Part shown: in pieces, positions 1-13,022 of the stretch
Layout: each line of letters begins with the position of its first letter
Numbering within the stretch: the first letter of the stretch is position 1
From: Symbiodinium natans
Lineage: Eukaryota > Sar > Dinophyceae > Suessiales > Symbiodiniaceae
Assembly: GCA_905221605.1 (NCBI GenBank)
Contig: CAJNDS010002099.1
Coordinates: forward strand, 528,900 to 592,899
DNA: 64,000 bases
Direction of reading: 5' to 3'
Position numbers and translations under genes: made by a program
Notes under the pieces: model-generated
What the model was told of the DNA's origin: nothing
Seen by the model: the letters and a program-made list of their open reading frames with translations, nothing else
Databases searched by the model: none

Positions 1-840
1 ACCTCGAAACTTGTATCCCTAGAACCTATCTCACTTGATGGCACTTGATGGCACTTGCACCTGGACATACAAGCTTTCTTTTTGCGCACCGGGCGCGGTT
101 CCAGGCGCGCAGGGTGCGCAACCTCCCAGAGAACAACGGATTGGAGAGCAGAGCTCAAAAAGAAAAACCCCTTGAAAATCTAACGAGGTGGGGCCTGCAG
201 GCCCTGCTTCTGACACGAAGAGACAGATAGGCACCGCAGAATTGAGTTGAGGGTACTCGGAGAGAGGTGCTAGTGTTTTGGGGTGCCGGCTTCTGTTTTG
301 GGTTTAGACGAGTCTTCACTGGCCTGGGACCCTGACCGTTAGGGTGTTGTGCTGTTATGGATATTGCTTGCATTTCGCGCGAGTGCCAACATGCTACCTG
401 CCCTCTTCGGGCATCTATGGCCCAAGCATGCCCAAGCTCGACAACTTGACCCTTTTGAAGCCTTGCTAGTATGCGTCGAAGCAGTCGGCCTAAGGGTCGT
501 CTGTGTCCTCTTCATCCTCAGCATCCTGGCCGCCAACCCGAACCAAAGTGAACCAAGGGGCTGCGAAGATGCCAGCTAAAGGAGCAGGTTGCCAAACAAC
601 TTGCTGACAAGGGATTGCAAGGGATTGGGTATGAATGACGTGTGAGTCAGGAACACGTGCCAGGAACGGGCAGAGAGTGAACAGAGAATGTCGGGAATGC
701 ATGTTGGGAACTGTCGCGGGCCAGTGTTGGTAACGCTCAGGGGGCGAGTTTCGGCGACTCAGGGCCGAATCGGACACAGTTGCTGCATAGGCTGTTGGCT
801 GCAGACGCAGAGGGTTCGTTGCTCGTGGGGAGGGCTTCTT
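1..840. other. Non-coding or unrecognised sequence
   Basis: I see no supported gene. Short open frames occur on both strands, but they overlap each other, end quickly and show no domain, signal peptide or exon boundary that I can defend. Confidence 0.4.
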
Positions 841-1115
841 TCACACGCGCAACCCTAAACCCTTAAGCCCTAGAAACCCTAAACCCTAAAAAGCCTCAAG
901 CCCCTCAACACCTAAACTCTCAACCCTAACCCCAAAAGCCACAAACCCGAAAAAAACTCTAAACAAAAAATCGCTGCCCCCTGAAAACCCTAAACCTTAA
1001 ACCGTATAAACTCTAAACCCTGAATGCCTTAGACCCTAAGCCCTGAAAACCTTCATCCCAAAAAGCCCGAAACACTAAAAGGAAGCTAAGCCTTAAACCC
1101 TAAACACCCGAAAAA
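841..1115. repeat. Degenerate interstitial telomere-like tract (CCCTAAA type)
   Basis: The tract is a run of drifted CCCTAAA, CCTTAAACC and CCCTGAAAA units. Perfect heptamers are interrupted by substitutions and small indels, so it is an old interstitial array and not a chromosome end. The same motif recurs near 4.93, 6.34, 27.03, 34.8-35.0, 38.26-38.48, 40.5, 42.98 and 63.75-64.0 kb. The plant-type TTTAGGG telomere repeat and its interstitial remnants are usual in dinoflagellates. Confidence 0.8.
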
Positions 1116-1207
1116 TGAAATGACCGGATAACCACAAGTGCATTCTTGTTTTGCCTGCCCTGATGGGGATGGGGAGACGGCGACGCGCGTTAGTCGGAGT
1201 GCTGGGA

Positions 1208-1210
1208 TGC

Positions 1211-1255
<45 letters not shown>

Positions 1256-1271
1256 TCTGTCTGTCTCTGTC

Positions 1272-1307
<36 letters not shown>

Positions 1308-1352
1308 TGTCTGTCTCTGTCTCTGTGTGTGTGTGTGTGTGTATGTGTGTGT

Positions 1353-1400
<48 letters not shown>
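1208..1400. repeat. (GT)n microsatellite with CTGT interruptions
   Basis: About 190 bases of GT dinucleotide repeat, broken by short TCTGTCTG and TATG segments, run directly into the assembly gap. The long open frames here translate only to alternating Cys-Val or Thr-His and are not genes. Confidence 0.95.
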
Positions 1401-1500
1401 NNNNNNNNNNNNNNNNNNNNNNNNNNNNNNNNNNNNNNNNNNNNNNNNNNNNNNNNNNNNNNNNNNNNNNNNNNNNNNNNNNNNNNNNNNNNNNNNNNNN
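1401..1500. other. Assembly gap of exactly 100 N
   Basis: The round number of N indicates a scaffold join of unknown true length. It falls inside the GT/GTGCGC repeat, so sequence on its two sides may not be contiguous as shown. Confidence 0.98.
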
Positions 1501-1811
1501 GGTGTGCGCGCGTGCGCGCGTGTGTGCGCGCGTGTGCGCACGTGTGCGTGTGTGCGCGTGTGTGCGCGTGTATGCGTGTGCGCGTGTGGGCGTGTGTGCG
1601 CGTGTGCGTGTGCGCGTGTGCGCCTGTGTGCGCGTGTGCGCGTGTGCGCGTGTGGGCGTGTGTGCGTGTGTGTGTGCGCGTGTGTGCGTGTGCGTGGTGG
1701 TTGTGTGCGTGTGTGAGTTGGTGCGAGTCGTTGCGTAAGTGAGTGTGGGGGTGTGGCGTGGGTGCGGGTGTGCATGTGGGCGTGGTGCGTGTGTGTGGTG
1801 TGTGGAGTGTG

Positions 1812-1887
<76 letters not shown>

Positions 1888-2128
1888 TGTGTGCGCACAC
1901 GCGCAAGTGCGCGTGTGCGCGTGTGCACGTGTGCGCGCAAGTGCGCGTGTGTGCACGTGTGCGCGTGCGCGTGTGCGCGTGCGCGTGCGCGTGCGCGTGC
2001 GCGTGCGCGTGCGTGTGCGTGACGCGTGCGCGCGTGCGCGCATGTGCGCGCGTGCATGCATGCATGCATGCATGCATGCATGCATGCATGCATGCATGCA
2101 TGCATGCGTGGGTGTGTGTGTGTGTGTA

Positions 2129-2161
<33 letters not shown>

Positions 2162-2190
2162 TTGTATACGTATATGTATATGTATATGTT

Positions 2191-2275
<85 letters not shown>

Positions 2276-2283
2276 GTATGTAA

Positions 2284-2318
<35 letters not shown>

Positions 2319-2340
2319 GGTGGTGTGTGTGTGTGTGTGT
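1501..2340. repeat. Compound microsatellite block: GTGCGC, GTGC, GCAT, GTATAT
   Basis: Successive blocks are: imperfect GTGTGCGC (about 1501-1740), (GCGT)n (about 1810-1888), GCGCGT (about 1965-2030), self-complementary (GCAT)n (about 2050-2107), (GTATAT)n (about 2127-2280), then TA and GT dinucleotides to 2340. Each block passes into the next by one or two base changes, as expected if new motifs arose by substitution and slippage. The 339-435 residue open frames through it are artefacts of repeat translation. Confidence 0.95.
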
Positions 2341-2672
2341 TCTCTTTCTGTCCTTTTCCCTTCTTCTCATGCTCTCTGTTCTTTCGTCTCTTTTTCTCTT
2401 TTTGTATCTTTTCTCTGTTTTTTCTTCTTCTCTCTTCTTCTATCTTCCTCTCTTTCTCTCATTCTCACTTTCTCTGTTTCTCTTTTTCCTCTCTTCTCTC
2501 TTTGTCTTTTTATTTTATTCATTGTCTTTCATTATTTCTTCCTTCCTTTATTTCGTTCTTTCTTTCATTCTTTCATTCTTTCATTCTTTCATTCTTTCAT
2601 TCTTTCATTCTTTCATTCTTTCATTCGTTCATTCTTTCATTCTTTCAATGTTTCGTTCTTTCGTTCTTTCGC
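2341..2672. repeat. Polypyrimidine tract with (CATTCTTT)n
   Basis: A C/T-only stretch of about 200 bases is followed by about a dozen CATTCTTT octamers (roughly 2555-2670). The complementary strand is pure purine. A similar purine-rich tract occurs at 62.3-62.55 kb. Confidence 0.9.
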
Positions 2673-2689
2673 AGCAGCTGTGCCCGACT

Positions 2690-5600
2690 CGGCCCTGGGA
2701 GGAACCTAACTCAACCCACGCTCCAAGCCAAGGACTGTTCTGCACGATAAGATTATCATACCACCTGATCTGGACTGGTGGGCCTGTTCTGTGCAAGCTC
2801 TCCTGGGCGTTCCCGACTCGCGTTTCCCGTGTTCTGTGCAAAAACCCCAACGGTTCCCGGCGCGCACGACACAACCCAGTCGCGATCGACTTAACCAACA
2901 TTCAATTGCGCACAGAAACCGTGCACCTGAATGCCTCCTCCACATCTCAGCACCACAAGGTTGAACTACCCGCAACCGTTCCTTGTCAATGGGTCTTACA
3001 AAAAGGAGCTGGCTACTTTAAGCAGCTCCCTGCCTAGCCTTCTTCAAAGACCGTCAGGAAGGATTAACAAGAACCCTCTTCTCGACCCCAAGTGCGGGCG
3101 CAGGGCCTGAGGAAGCGCCCGCACCTCTTCGGCAATCCAGCGGTTTGTCTCGCCTCCAGGCTCGGACTCTCAGGCTTCGGATGGGAAAAGACTCAAAAAA
3201 AGGCAAAATTTGGCACCAACTCTCCTCGATTTTGCCTTGCTCTGCTTGTTGGCTGCGGCTTCGGAGCAAAGAGCAAAAAGAGCTCCAGGCGCACTGGACT
3301 CTCCATAGGATGGGGCGCCAGCTTCTCAGGGCCCAGCCGAAGCCACGTAGAACACAACAAAGGCAAAAGATGACAAGGGCGAAACCAAAGAAGCCATTTG
3401 AAAAAAACAAAACTGGAGACCTGCGAACCAAGACAGTACACCACAACCCAAGGTCCCAGCAACCCGGACCCCCAACATCCCCCAAACTCTCACCACAATG
3501 CCACATATGCCACATGAAATCCATCCTCATCCCACCTATTTTAAGCCAAGGCTGCGGGGCTAAGATGCCGACCCCACTTGTCAAAGCAGACGTAGAGCTT
3601 CACTCCCGGGAGCTTCTGCTTGAACCTCTGAGAACAGATTCGCTTCGTAGCAGGCTTCAGGGTCAGGGATGTTTGGGGGCCAGTGAGATCGGTCTATCAT
3701 GGCCTTATCATGGTCTATCGACACTTCCATCGCGCAGAGCAAACCACTCGAAAGGCCACGAAAACCTGCGCCCCCCCCCCCGAGACTCTTTCTTAGCGCC
3801 CTGGCACAGGCCCTGAGCCTCGGGCTGACAGAACACGGCCATGCAGGAGATGCAGGGAGTGTGTGTCGCGTAGACCTTTTCGGAGGTTCATGCTGGAGAT
3901 ACGGCTGGATGAAAAGGCTTAGGCTGCATACACAGTGCAGGGGCCGCGTGTGTGAGCAGGTCAGTGTTAATTCTAAAACATGTTTGCACGAGGGTCCGAC
4001 GGCCAGTTCGACATCATCATTTCCACCCAAGACCCTCAACCCTTGCAACCGAGCATTTCTGTGAATACGGGTGAATGGGCCTGCACGTTCTCTCCGACCT
4101 AGCTCAAGTGGTCCTACCAATCCAGACGCATTCAAGACCTTTTGAACCATCCCCGCCGAAGACCGAATGTCGCACGATCCGGGTTGCAAGACCGGCGATC
4201 TGCAAATCTGTTGCGCGACAACAAGCAAAGACATAAGCTTGACCAAGCTTGTCTGTAACGAGCCTTTGGAGCGATTGCGCAGCACCAAACTATCATCGCA
4301 CACGGCCGACGAAAGAGATCCAGAGACATTACAGGCTCTTGTCGCAGTCCTTCTCCACGTCTGTAATACCCTGAAAAACTCGCCTCGACCCTCCGACAAC
4401 TTCATCCCATGTCGTGGTCAACATCGAAGATCTTGTGGGCATCATCTCCGGGATTGCCAAGAGTTTTTTCGCACGCGAGGCGTGAAGAACGGGCTTAACA
4501 CCCACACCCTCTGCTACATTTCAGAAACCAAGATGACTTGCAGACATACGAAACAAATGCAAGAAGCACCTGACGAAACTGCCCCGGGGGCCCGGGCCGA
4601 AACCGTGCCACTGACGGAGCCTAGGCCCCAAGAACACCAACATTTTAAGGCTTCACAAAAGTTTACAATCCAAAAAAATTGCACAAATGTGTTGACAATT
4701 CAGTGCTTACACGACATGCTTGCGCCCTTGCTATCCCTTGAAAACTTTGGGCGGGCAGAACAGCCAACTACGGAAAAAGTGTTGCCCTGACCACATGACC
4801 GGAGGATCACATGACAAGGGGACCGCAGGACAAGAGGATTAGGGTTTGCGGCTCCGTGATAATTAAAAGGATCATGTTCCTGTTTGGGATGCGTGTGTCT
4901 CACCCTTGGTGGTTCAATTTGCCTGAGTCCTAAGACCCTCTAAAGCCTTAAACCCTGATACCCAAAACAAAACAAACAAATAAGCGCACCCCTACACAAG
5001 CGTTAGCGCTTAGAGACGCGCTGCCATTACGGCCACCAGTTCGGCAAACTCTGTACAGGTTGCTACCACTTCCTACCCTAGCACGCTAGGCCAGAACCGG
5101 CCACAGCCTGTTCAGAACCCTACGCACGTGGACTAAACCGCAGGCTCACAACTGGCAATGGTTCCCCAGGGGGGGGGGGAGGGCGCCCCCAAGCACCGTC
5201 CAGCCATGGCATGCCACCCCTCCACTTTCAATAAACAGGATCAAGGGCATACAACTTTGAACCAAGAAGTGAGCGGAGCATCAAACATCTATGGCAGAGG
5301 ACGAGCAGACTAGGCAGGGAACCGCAGGACCATGAGACCACAGGAACGGCAGACCTGAGCACCACCAGACCACAAACACAAACACCGACAATTTTATACA
5401 AGTACACAAAAACACAGGCCTTCCGTTAGGAACTTAGGGCTTGTGGCGAAGGTTGCAGCTTTGGTATCAAGAGTTTATCAGAGCTTTCAGGCTTGGCGAT
5501 GAAAGTTCTGGCCAAGAAGCTATCCGGATGGAGCTGAGCTCCTGCAGACTTCACCTGACGAGAGCTTCTCACGTGCAGGCCCAAAGCCTGGTCCAGTTGT

Positions 5601-7160
5601 TTGCCGTCTCAAACTTCCCTCGTTTCCAGTGCAACCGAAGATGAGAATCAAAGCGCACGGGCTTATCATCAACGGTGCAAAACGACCACCGATTGAAAGC
5701 AAAGGATGTTTCGTTGTTTCAGCTACCCGTGCTTACAACATTTGCACAGATTGTTTGGATATCAAGTGCTCAGGAAGAGTGCGGGTCGTGTGAGCCACAC
5801 AATGCGAAGGCTTGGTCGTACTTTCGAGGATACGCAGACACAATGTGAAATCTTTCTGGTAATGCTGCGGGCCTCCGGATGGCCCTTCTAGTCCCACAGT
5901 AGCATAGGGCACACTCCGAAAGAAGCCTTATCCATGCCCCAGCCTAGGGGTTTGTCCAGCATGGGAAATATCAGAAATGCTCCAAGAGCTCTCTGGCATT
6001 CACCGCGCCGCCACATTGAGCCCTCCAAGCATTCACACTCCGCGCCGCCACATTGAGCCCTCCAAGGGGACATGACCAAAATCACATGCAGCTGATCAGG
6101 CAATCCTAAGTTGCAGCAACCCGAACTATTTCCCGTTGAAGCTTAAGGCATCCTACTCTGCCCTGCAGCTTCCGAGCTCGTGGCCAGCTTTCCAACGGCA
6201 AGCAACGCCTCCACTCAGGGTGCAGATCAGTACTTTTGTACACCGTCAAAGGAGAGAACATTCTTGCGAGGTCTGTCGAAAACAACCCCTCACATCGGCC
6301 TTGGTCTCACTAAACCGATTAGCCGCCGTGTAGCCGATTTTTAGAAAACCCTGAACCCTAACCCGACATCCAGTTCCTGCAGTCCCAAGATCCAAACTCC
6401 TGAGTCCTATACTAAACCCGCTCCCCGCGCACCATGCGCTCCGCGTGAGAGGAGCGGTCGTGCTCGACGAAGACGGGAAGCAGCCACTCGCTCACCTGCA
6501 ACCCCCGCCCCCCCTTCCCGCAAGGCCTGTGGGGCATGCTCAACCTTAGCCGTGAAAGCTACAAAACCCTCAAAGCCCTGAAGATCCTGAAGCTAGTGCG
6601 AAGCCCTGTGTCGCATTGCGGAAAAAGCGATGTTCACCACCTCTACACGCCCTCCATCAAATATTGTTGATGGGGAGGAAGTCTTGCACCACTTGAATCG
6701 GCCTAGCTAAGCGAGTACCCTGTACCCGCTGTGTGTAACATTGAAGATGACGGATACAGGGGCGGCGCACGTCCTTTTGCTTTCTGACGAACCAGGCAGT
6801 GCGGGTGGTGCAAGATTTTCTTCATCAAGCATATCATGTGCACGTCGTCATGTCGTCCACCTCATCCTAATCAATTAGAAGCCCAAATCAAGGCGCACCT
6901 CCGGCTTTCCGATCGCATAGCCTGCGACAGGCGGAAGTCTGTCTTGGATTGGGTTGCAGGGCTTTGAGGGCGCGACGATACCCCAAACCCTGGAAGATTG
7001 AGCTTTCCGATTCACGGCTTGCACAGCATCGCAAGTCATGATACGCCTTACTTCTACAAAGGCATCGAGCCTTATTAAAGGCCATAACCCTCATGAGGCC
7101 AAAGACTTTCACACCGCAGCTTCAAAGAGCCGAACAGGAGGGGCCCCGGAAAACCGAAAC
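2690..7160. other. Gene-poor stretch with minor repeats
   Basis: I found no convincing coding exon. Small features include a C-run near 3769-3782, a G-run near 5169-5180, scattered CCCTAAA-like units (about 4930, 6340) and two copies of a roughly 30-base GC-rich sequence at about 5998-6066. Several open frames of 90-270 codons overlap on opposite strands without exon-like features. The largest (3581-4405, minus) has no recognisable domain. Confidence 0.4.
5998..6066. repeat. Short tandem duplication, about 33-36 bp
   Basis: Two adjacent copies end in CCGCCACATTGAGCCCTCCA. The second carries a few extra bases near its start (ATTCACACTCCGCG against ATTCACCGCG). Nothing indicates a function. 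Confidence 0.8.
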
Positions 7161-7161
7161 C

Positions 7162-7749
7162 TTAGCTGCACACCTCGCCAAAAAAAACATAAAAATCAAA
7201 AACAAATATAATATTTAAAAAAAGACTACGGCTGCAACACCCGCTCTGCCAAAACAAAAAAAAAGGGATGCCCAAAGCAACTTTTGAGGCCCTGGGACCC
7301 CCTCCCACCGAAAGGTCGGCCGCGAGAAAGCCGCAGCTCGTCCTTGGCATTCCCAGGCACCTCAGCTCAGAGCATCTAATAAATCTGAATGAACCTCTGC
7401 GATTTCGTGATGCTTCAAGAAAAACAGAAAGCTGAGAAGGGTCTGTTTCTCTCCCTCTCTTCCATGTGCCTTCGGGCTTGGGGACGTACACGGGCTTCGA
7501 TGGCCTACGCCAGGAACGAGTCAACCCGAGCTCGGATATCCCGAGCAAGCCCAAATCCGACAGAACAGCACGAGACTTCTCGAAACATCTGCAAATGCGC
7601 AGCATGTCACAGTATGTCTCAATCTTCACCCGCCTTCTCAACTCCCCGAAAAACTCGAAGTCTGCCCTGGGTGCTGCACATTCAGGCTGTGGGCCATCCA
7701 CGCCACCAGCGCGTTGGAGACGGGATCCTGGAACGGCTTTGAACGGCAA
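7162..7749 (-). pseudogene. Possible coding remnant or exons of unknown function
   Basis: The minus strand stays open for 195 codons. Between about 7690 and 7520 it reads like protein: a stretch including FEFFGELRRRVKIETYCDML. The frame just upstream also looks coding and includes VSNALVAWMAHSLNVQHPG (about 7730-7680), but it is offset by one base. The two fit best as one former exon broken by a frameshift near 7680, or as two exons whose splice sites I cannot place. The last 40 codons run into T-rich sequence and are probably not translated. I recognise no family. Confidence 0.25.
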
Positions 7750-7859
7750 CTCCCAAGAGGATAAAACGTTTCAACGCATCTTGCGATGGGCGATGTACTG
7801 AACCGAGCTGAACCGAGAGAGCGTGGGGACCAAAAAACACCGGGAAGTGCACACAAAGA

Positions 7860-7863
<4 letters not shown>

Positions 7864-7920
<57 letters not shown>

Positions 7921-7921
7921 G
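7864..7921. repeat. (AAT)n microsatellite
   Basis: About 19 uninterrupted AAT/TAA units. The poly-Ile or poly-Leu frames through it are artefacts. Confidence 0.97.
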
Positions 7922-7929
7922 AAAGGGGA

Positions 7930-10900
7930 AGCCTTGCCACCTGACATATATTGACGTGCTGTCAACACTGTGAGCAGAAAGCCAAATAGGGCCTTCTCCT
8001 CCACACCCCGAAGCTAGCCCAGACATGCTTTAGAGCATTTTAGACTCTTTGAAGGTGCTGAGACCAAAGTTGTGTAACGCTTTGAGACTCTGGGCCAATC
8101 CTGACGAGACCCAGACTTGAAGAGCTTCTGAAGTCCGAAAATGGCAGCTCTTTTGTTCTCGTAGGAAGGGGCTTTCAGGCACTTGTCCCGGCTTGAGCGT
8201 CACTCTGAGGCTCCATCGTCCGTCGCCCGGACACCCGCCTCCGCAGTGAGGCCGTTTCGATTGTGCAGGACTGAGGGCTTTGTCCTGGTTCTTCAAGGTT
8301 GTGGTGACTACAGCGGTTTAGGTTCTGGGTGCTTGTTGTGGGGGCAGAGTTGTTCAGGCTTCGGGCTAGGTCCTAGGACGTCTAGACGCTTAGTGTTGAA
8401 GGCTTCACGGCTGTGGGGCGCTTCGGGAAAAGGACTCTTAGGGCTCAGCAACAAAAAGCTCTTGGCGTAGGATGTGCATTGAGTTTGGAAGGCCCACGTA
8501 AGCCCCACTTGAAAGCATGGGCCACGACAGCTGGGCTGGGTTCCGCTCGTGCCACCGCTATGAGGGCGGAAGGTTTTTTGTCCGTCCAAAGTCCCTGATT
8601 TTGGGCTTTAGGATGGTTTGGGCCTGTTGCAGAAGCCGTTTGAAAAGCACCAGCAAGAAAAATTACCCCGTAACCTCGCAACCTACTCCCATCCGGCCTG
8701 AAAGAGCAGGCCGCGACTCGTGCGTTGCATGTAAGGGATCAGTGGGTCCTTCATTCCGGATGCGGCTTCTGACGCTTCTCGCTTCCATGGATGTAGGGCG
8801 GTTTGCATGGCGATGTACGTGCAAGTTTCCAGCAGAGCCGAACACCGGAAACACACACACACACACACACACACACATCTTGATGACACATGGAGATGGC
8901 GCCTGCATCCTAGAGATGTCCAGCTCCCTCGTCGCTGCCTCCGTAAAAAAACAACCTCGAGATGGCGGAGCAGGGCACTACCCCTGCAAGAGGGTGCAGT
9001 CACGGGTAATCTGGGAAGCCGGCTCAAGCTAAACTGCCGCTCCAAGGTCCGATCCTGGAGTCGCCAAGACCTCGGCATGGGGCCCAGGTGAGAGGGGGCA
9101 GGATGTCAGTTTAATCTGCCTGTTTTTTGGTTTTCTGATGTTTTCTGTGACAGGGGCTTCATGCAGGTCTTCCCGTGCCTTTGACGGAGCTGCAATGTTT
9201 GTGGGGGGCGGCCTGGGAACGTGGGATTCCCCGCTTGTAGTCAAGTCCACCCCAAACATTGGCAACCTTACTTCCCTAGGCGGACTGCCTTAAGCAAGCG
9301 GTGCGGTAAGATGTTATGGACAGTACAGAACGCGCGGCATCGCGCTGACGAAAAGTGCACAATGGAACGGGGTGGAGATTTTTGCGCAGCCCTTTTTTGA
9401 AACCCTTTCTTTCCCATTTCTCTTGAGCCACAGGAAATGCTAAGAAAAATGTGGAATGCCTCACGACTATAAATGTAGAGAAAATAGAGGTGTATTGGAA
9501 TACAGAGACTAATGAAGTTTTCCTGTTTTCCAATTGAAATATCGAGGGCGTGGAGGTTGTCCGAGAAAATCTCAGAGAATTGGGAGCTACGTGGCAGGGG
9601 AATGTCGCCGGTCAGAGGGTGCGATAGCGTGCAGTGGCCCACATCGTAACATCATCAATGTGCCTTTCGTCAAAAGGCTCCAACACTCTCTGAACTCTGA
9701 ACCATCTACGCTCCCATCCTTGCAAGCGTCTGCCCCGCAATCCATGAACAGCAAAAGGATGCAAAAAGGGCGCGCAGGGGCCGGGGCTTTGCAGGCGAGC
9801 GCGCCTCTGGCGCTGTGGCATCGGAGTAATACCTCTTGTTTCTGAAGGCGTGGGCCACTGAAAACGACTTAAAAGGCTTGGGGCGTTGGGCTTGCGGGCT
9901 TGATATTTCCCAGACTGCTCAAGTACTCTCCAAGCCCGCCAAGCCCTAAAGACAAAGACTCATAAAGACCCTCTTGAAGCTACCCGTGTCCAGCCCAGAA
10001 GCCCTTGAATTCCCTATGCTCCCCACCTGAGCCGCTTCCAGGCCGGATGGTACACCGAGCGACGAAAGGCCTCGGAGACCTGGCAGACACGGCGACATTG
10101 GCAAATTGGGGGGCAGTTCTAGAGTTAGGGCTATCGGACTCTTTGGGGTTCGCAAGATGATTTTTTCTTGGATTGTCGAGTTTAGAGTAGGCCCTTCATG
10201 ACCCTCTGCAACGCGCTGCATCTTCGCAGCCTCCATGTCCAACCGGTCGTGGTTGAAGAGAAGGTCCACAGCTACCACCTCGGGGCGGTTGCATTCGGAT
10301 GTTGATTTCTGTGCCTACCAATGCCCGCCACCTGAACGTCGGTTCTCAATATGTCTCGACGGCGAACAAGTTTCATCAAGGCCTTGCTTACAAAAGTTGT
10401 TCGCGAGGTGAGGGGCTTAGGGTTCAAGGTATCCCAAGGTGCTGACACAAGAGCGCAATCTCCTCAAATCTCCTCAAACCTACGGATCCTACGATTCCCA
10501 GAGATCATCGGAGCCGCCCCGAAGACGACGTCGTTGGCCACGTCCCGCTCCGAGCGCGGCCCGCGCGCCCGGGGCTCGGGGGGCGGCCGGCCCTGAGTCC
10601 GGCTTGAGGCTTTGTGAATTGTCATGTTTTTTGGGGGGACTTTCGAATTTCGGGGGGGGGGAGTGACAGCCCTGAGCCCTAAATCAGCCTGAACCCCCTG
10701 CGACGAATAAGCTTTTGCGAACCTCCGCATCCCCACCGCGGCTACCGCGATGCAGTCGGCGGAGGCGCCGCCTAGGAGAAAGAGGCGGGCTTTGCCTTCG
10801 GACACGACTTGTGGTTTCTAAGATGGCCCGCATGCGGACAGCCAAGGTCCCACGCTGCTTTTGCTTTTTGTCTCCGGATGGTGATCTTAGGCTTTGTGGT

Positions 10901-12500
10901 GCTGTAAGGAAACCGGCCCAATGATTCTTTAAAGCATGAAGGAGCCCAAACTAAGCCCCGCAACTGGGCGCGCCGCCTCGCAAACGGTTGGCGCAAGGCT
11001 GCGCCTGCGGCTTCGAAAGCTGCTCACAGACTCACAGGACGCTCAGGGGAGACGCAGAGCGAGCTTGAGGTTTCAGGCCTTGTGGTTACAGCTTGGCTGG
11101 CCTTTGGGCGGCTTTGGGGGGGTTGCTGATTTGCCAGCTTGCCGGGCTTGGTGCCCGGCGTCTCGATTGTAGATGGTTGTGATTCGATGATGGCTATGGG
11201 GCTCGGAAGGTGAAGAAGATCCAAAAGACTCAAGCGCGAAAAGGCTCAAAGAGCCCTACAAGCTGGGGATAGAAAGGAAGCGTGGGATCTTGCCCCACGG
11301 AAGCTTGCAAGGAGGGGGTGTGGACCGGTGTGGAGATTCGGGGGCTTGGGCGACACGCCCCTGAAGCATTGAAAGCTGCGAGCACGGTGCAAAATTGCAA
11401 GATTGTACAGACTTGTAGGGCACTGCGAGGTTTTGGAACTGGAATATTGCGGCAGCTAAGGTCTGACTTTGAGGAGCTTCAACGAGAGCTGACGGAAGCT
11501 TTCTTTCTCAGAGGCAAAACTGCAGAGTTTAGGCAGGCCTTGAGGCAGTGCCACATCGTGTCACTACCCTGTCTCTCTTGCAATCAGGGCCCCTCAGAGC
11601 AAGCGAACCACTAAGGCCACCAAGGCTCTGACATGCAAAGTCAGAAGCTGCTGTTCCTAAGTTCCCCCCCTTTTGGAACCTTCCTGCTCTTTACGTGCAT
11701 ACAGCTGCATACATGTCACATGTCCGCACGGCCCCCTTCACCAACATCTGAAACCCTCTACCCTGAAATATCAGAGAATCATGTGGGAAGGTCACCCATC
11801 GAAGCCACGGGCCCCAGGCGACGCCCTCAAACCCCGCCCTCGATCTAACCAAGTTGCTTGGCACACACATTAAAGCCACGATCAACCTACAATCCCCTCA
11901 AACAACGAGTGCCAACCCTGCAGTCTTGAAACTTAAACCCCTTTACTGCCTTCTACCATGGTCCGAGACAATTCAGATAAAGCTCGAATCCATCGAATGC
12001 ACTAGCGGGGCTCCAATTGACACCTCTGTCTCCGATCAAGGCCGCACACTTTACTGGGCATTCTGCCCCTGTGTGTCGGGAACGGGAGAAAGACTGGTGT
12101 TGCCAGTTGCTGCAAGGATTCGGTGCCATCTGCCATATTTGCAGTGGTTTCAGGCTTTCTTGCGGGCGTTGGGTTTCAGGGGCAAAGCCTGGTTCGACGC
12201 CGGCTTACTGTCGATTGGTGCCAGGGTTATGGGGGGCTATGATCTGCAGCTTGAGGCTTCTTGGGGGCTTCAGGCTCTGTCGATCCAAAGCATAGGTTCT
12301 GGTCATGTGGGGCTTGGCACCTTCACACACCTGGGTCTTTCAAAGTCTCTCGCCCGTGCCGTAATGAACAAATTTTCTGCAAGGGTTCACTTCCAATGCA
12401 AGGTTTTGGTTCTGGTGCTCGAGATGCGGATTCTGGGTCCGCTGCCTTTCCCATGAAGAAAAAATGGTAAACACGGTAAGTGAGTTTTGTTGCCTTCCAA
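7930..12500. other. No supported gene
   Basis: Reading both strands, I found only short overlapping frames without motifs. A (CA)n run of about 13 units lies at 8850-8876, and a short C/G-rich stretch lies at 10550-10670. Nothing else stands out. Confidence 0.35.
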
Positions 12501-12527
12501 ATCCCTGGATATTGCTGCACGCAGGGT

Positions 12528-13022
12528 CCCCCCTCGAATCTTGTTTTGTTTTTGTAGTAGAGACGAGACTGTTTTTGTTTCTAGAAGTAAAGAGCGGAGG
12601 GTTGGGGCGGGCAGCCCCCCCCCATTTGCTTATTGTGGAGTGGGAGGAAGGGGAGAAAAGAGAGGGGACTTAAATTAGAGACGAGGGAGTGGAGAATGTG
12701 GAGTGGGAGGAGGCAGAAGGGAATTTATTCTAAATTCCACCCCCCTCCAATCTTGTTTTGCTTTTGTATTTCATTTTTCGACGACTATAGACGAGACTGC
12801 TTTTGTTTCTGGAGGAGTAGAGACGAGACTGTTTTTGTTTCTAGAAATAAAGAGCGGGGGGGTTGGGGGGGGGGGGCAGCCCCCCCTTTGCTTATTGTGG
12901 AGGGGGGGGAAGGGGAGAAGAGAGAAGGGACTTTATTCTAAATTCCAGCCCCCTCGAATCTTGTTTTGTTTTGACGAGACTGTTTTGTTTCTAGCAGTAA
13001 AGAGCGGGGGGCGGGGGACCCT
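12528..13022. repeat. Three-copy tandem repeat, units of about 70-200 bp
   Basis: Units begin near 12531, 12745 and 12951 with CCCTC(G/C)AATCTTGTTTTG. They continue through GACGAGACTGTTTTTGTTTC, TAAAGAGCGG and a G-rich/C-rich core, then (units 1 and 2) GCTTATTGTGGAG and a purine-rich tail. The third unit is truncated. Unit 2 has an extra internal duplication of the GACGAGACTG segment. The G-run followed by CAGCCCCCC can fold back on itself. Confidence 0.85.

Noticed and set aside
1086-2370. Long open frames (up to 425 codons) on both strands
   Set aside because: They translate dinucleotide and tetranucleotide repeats and run through the 100-N gap.
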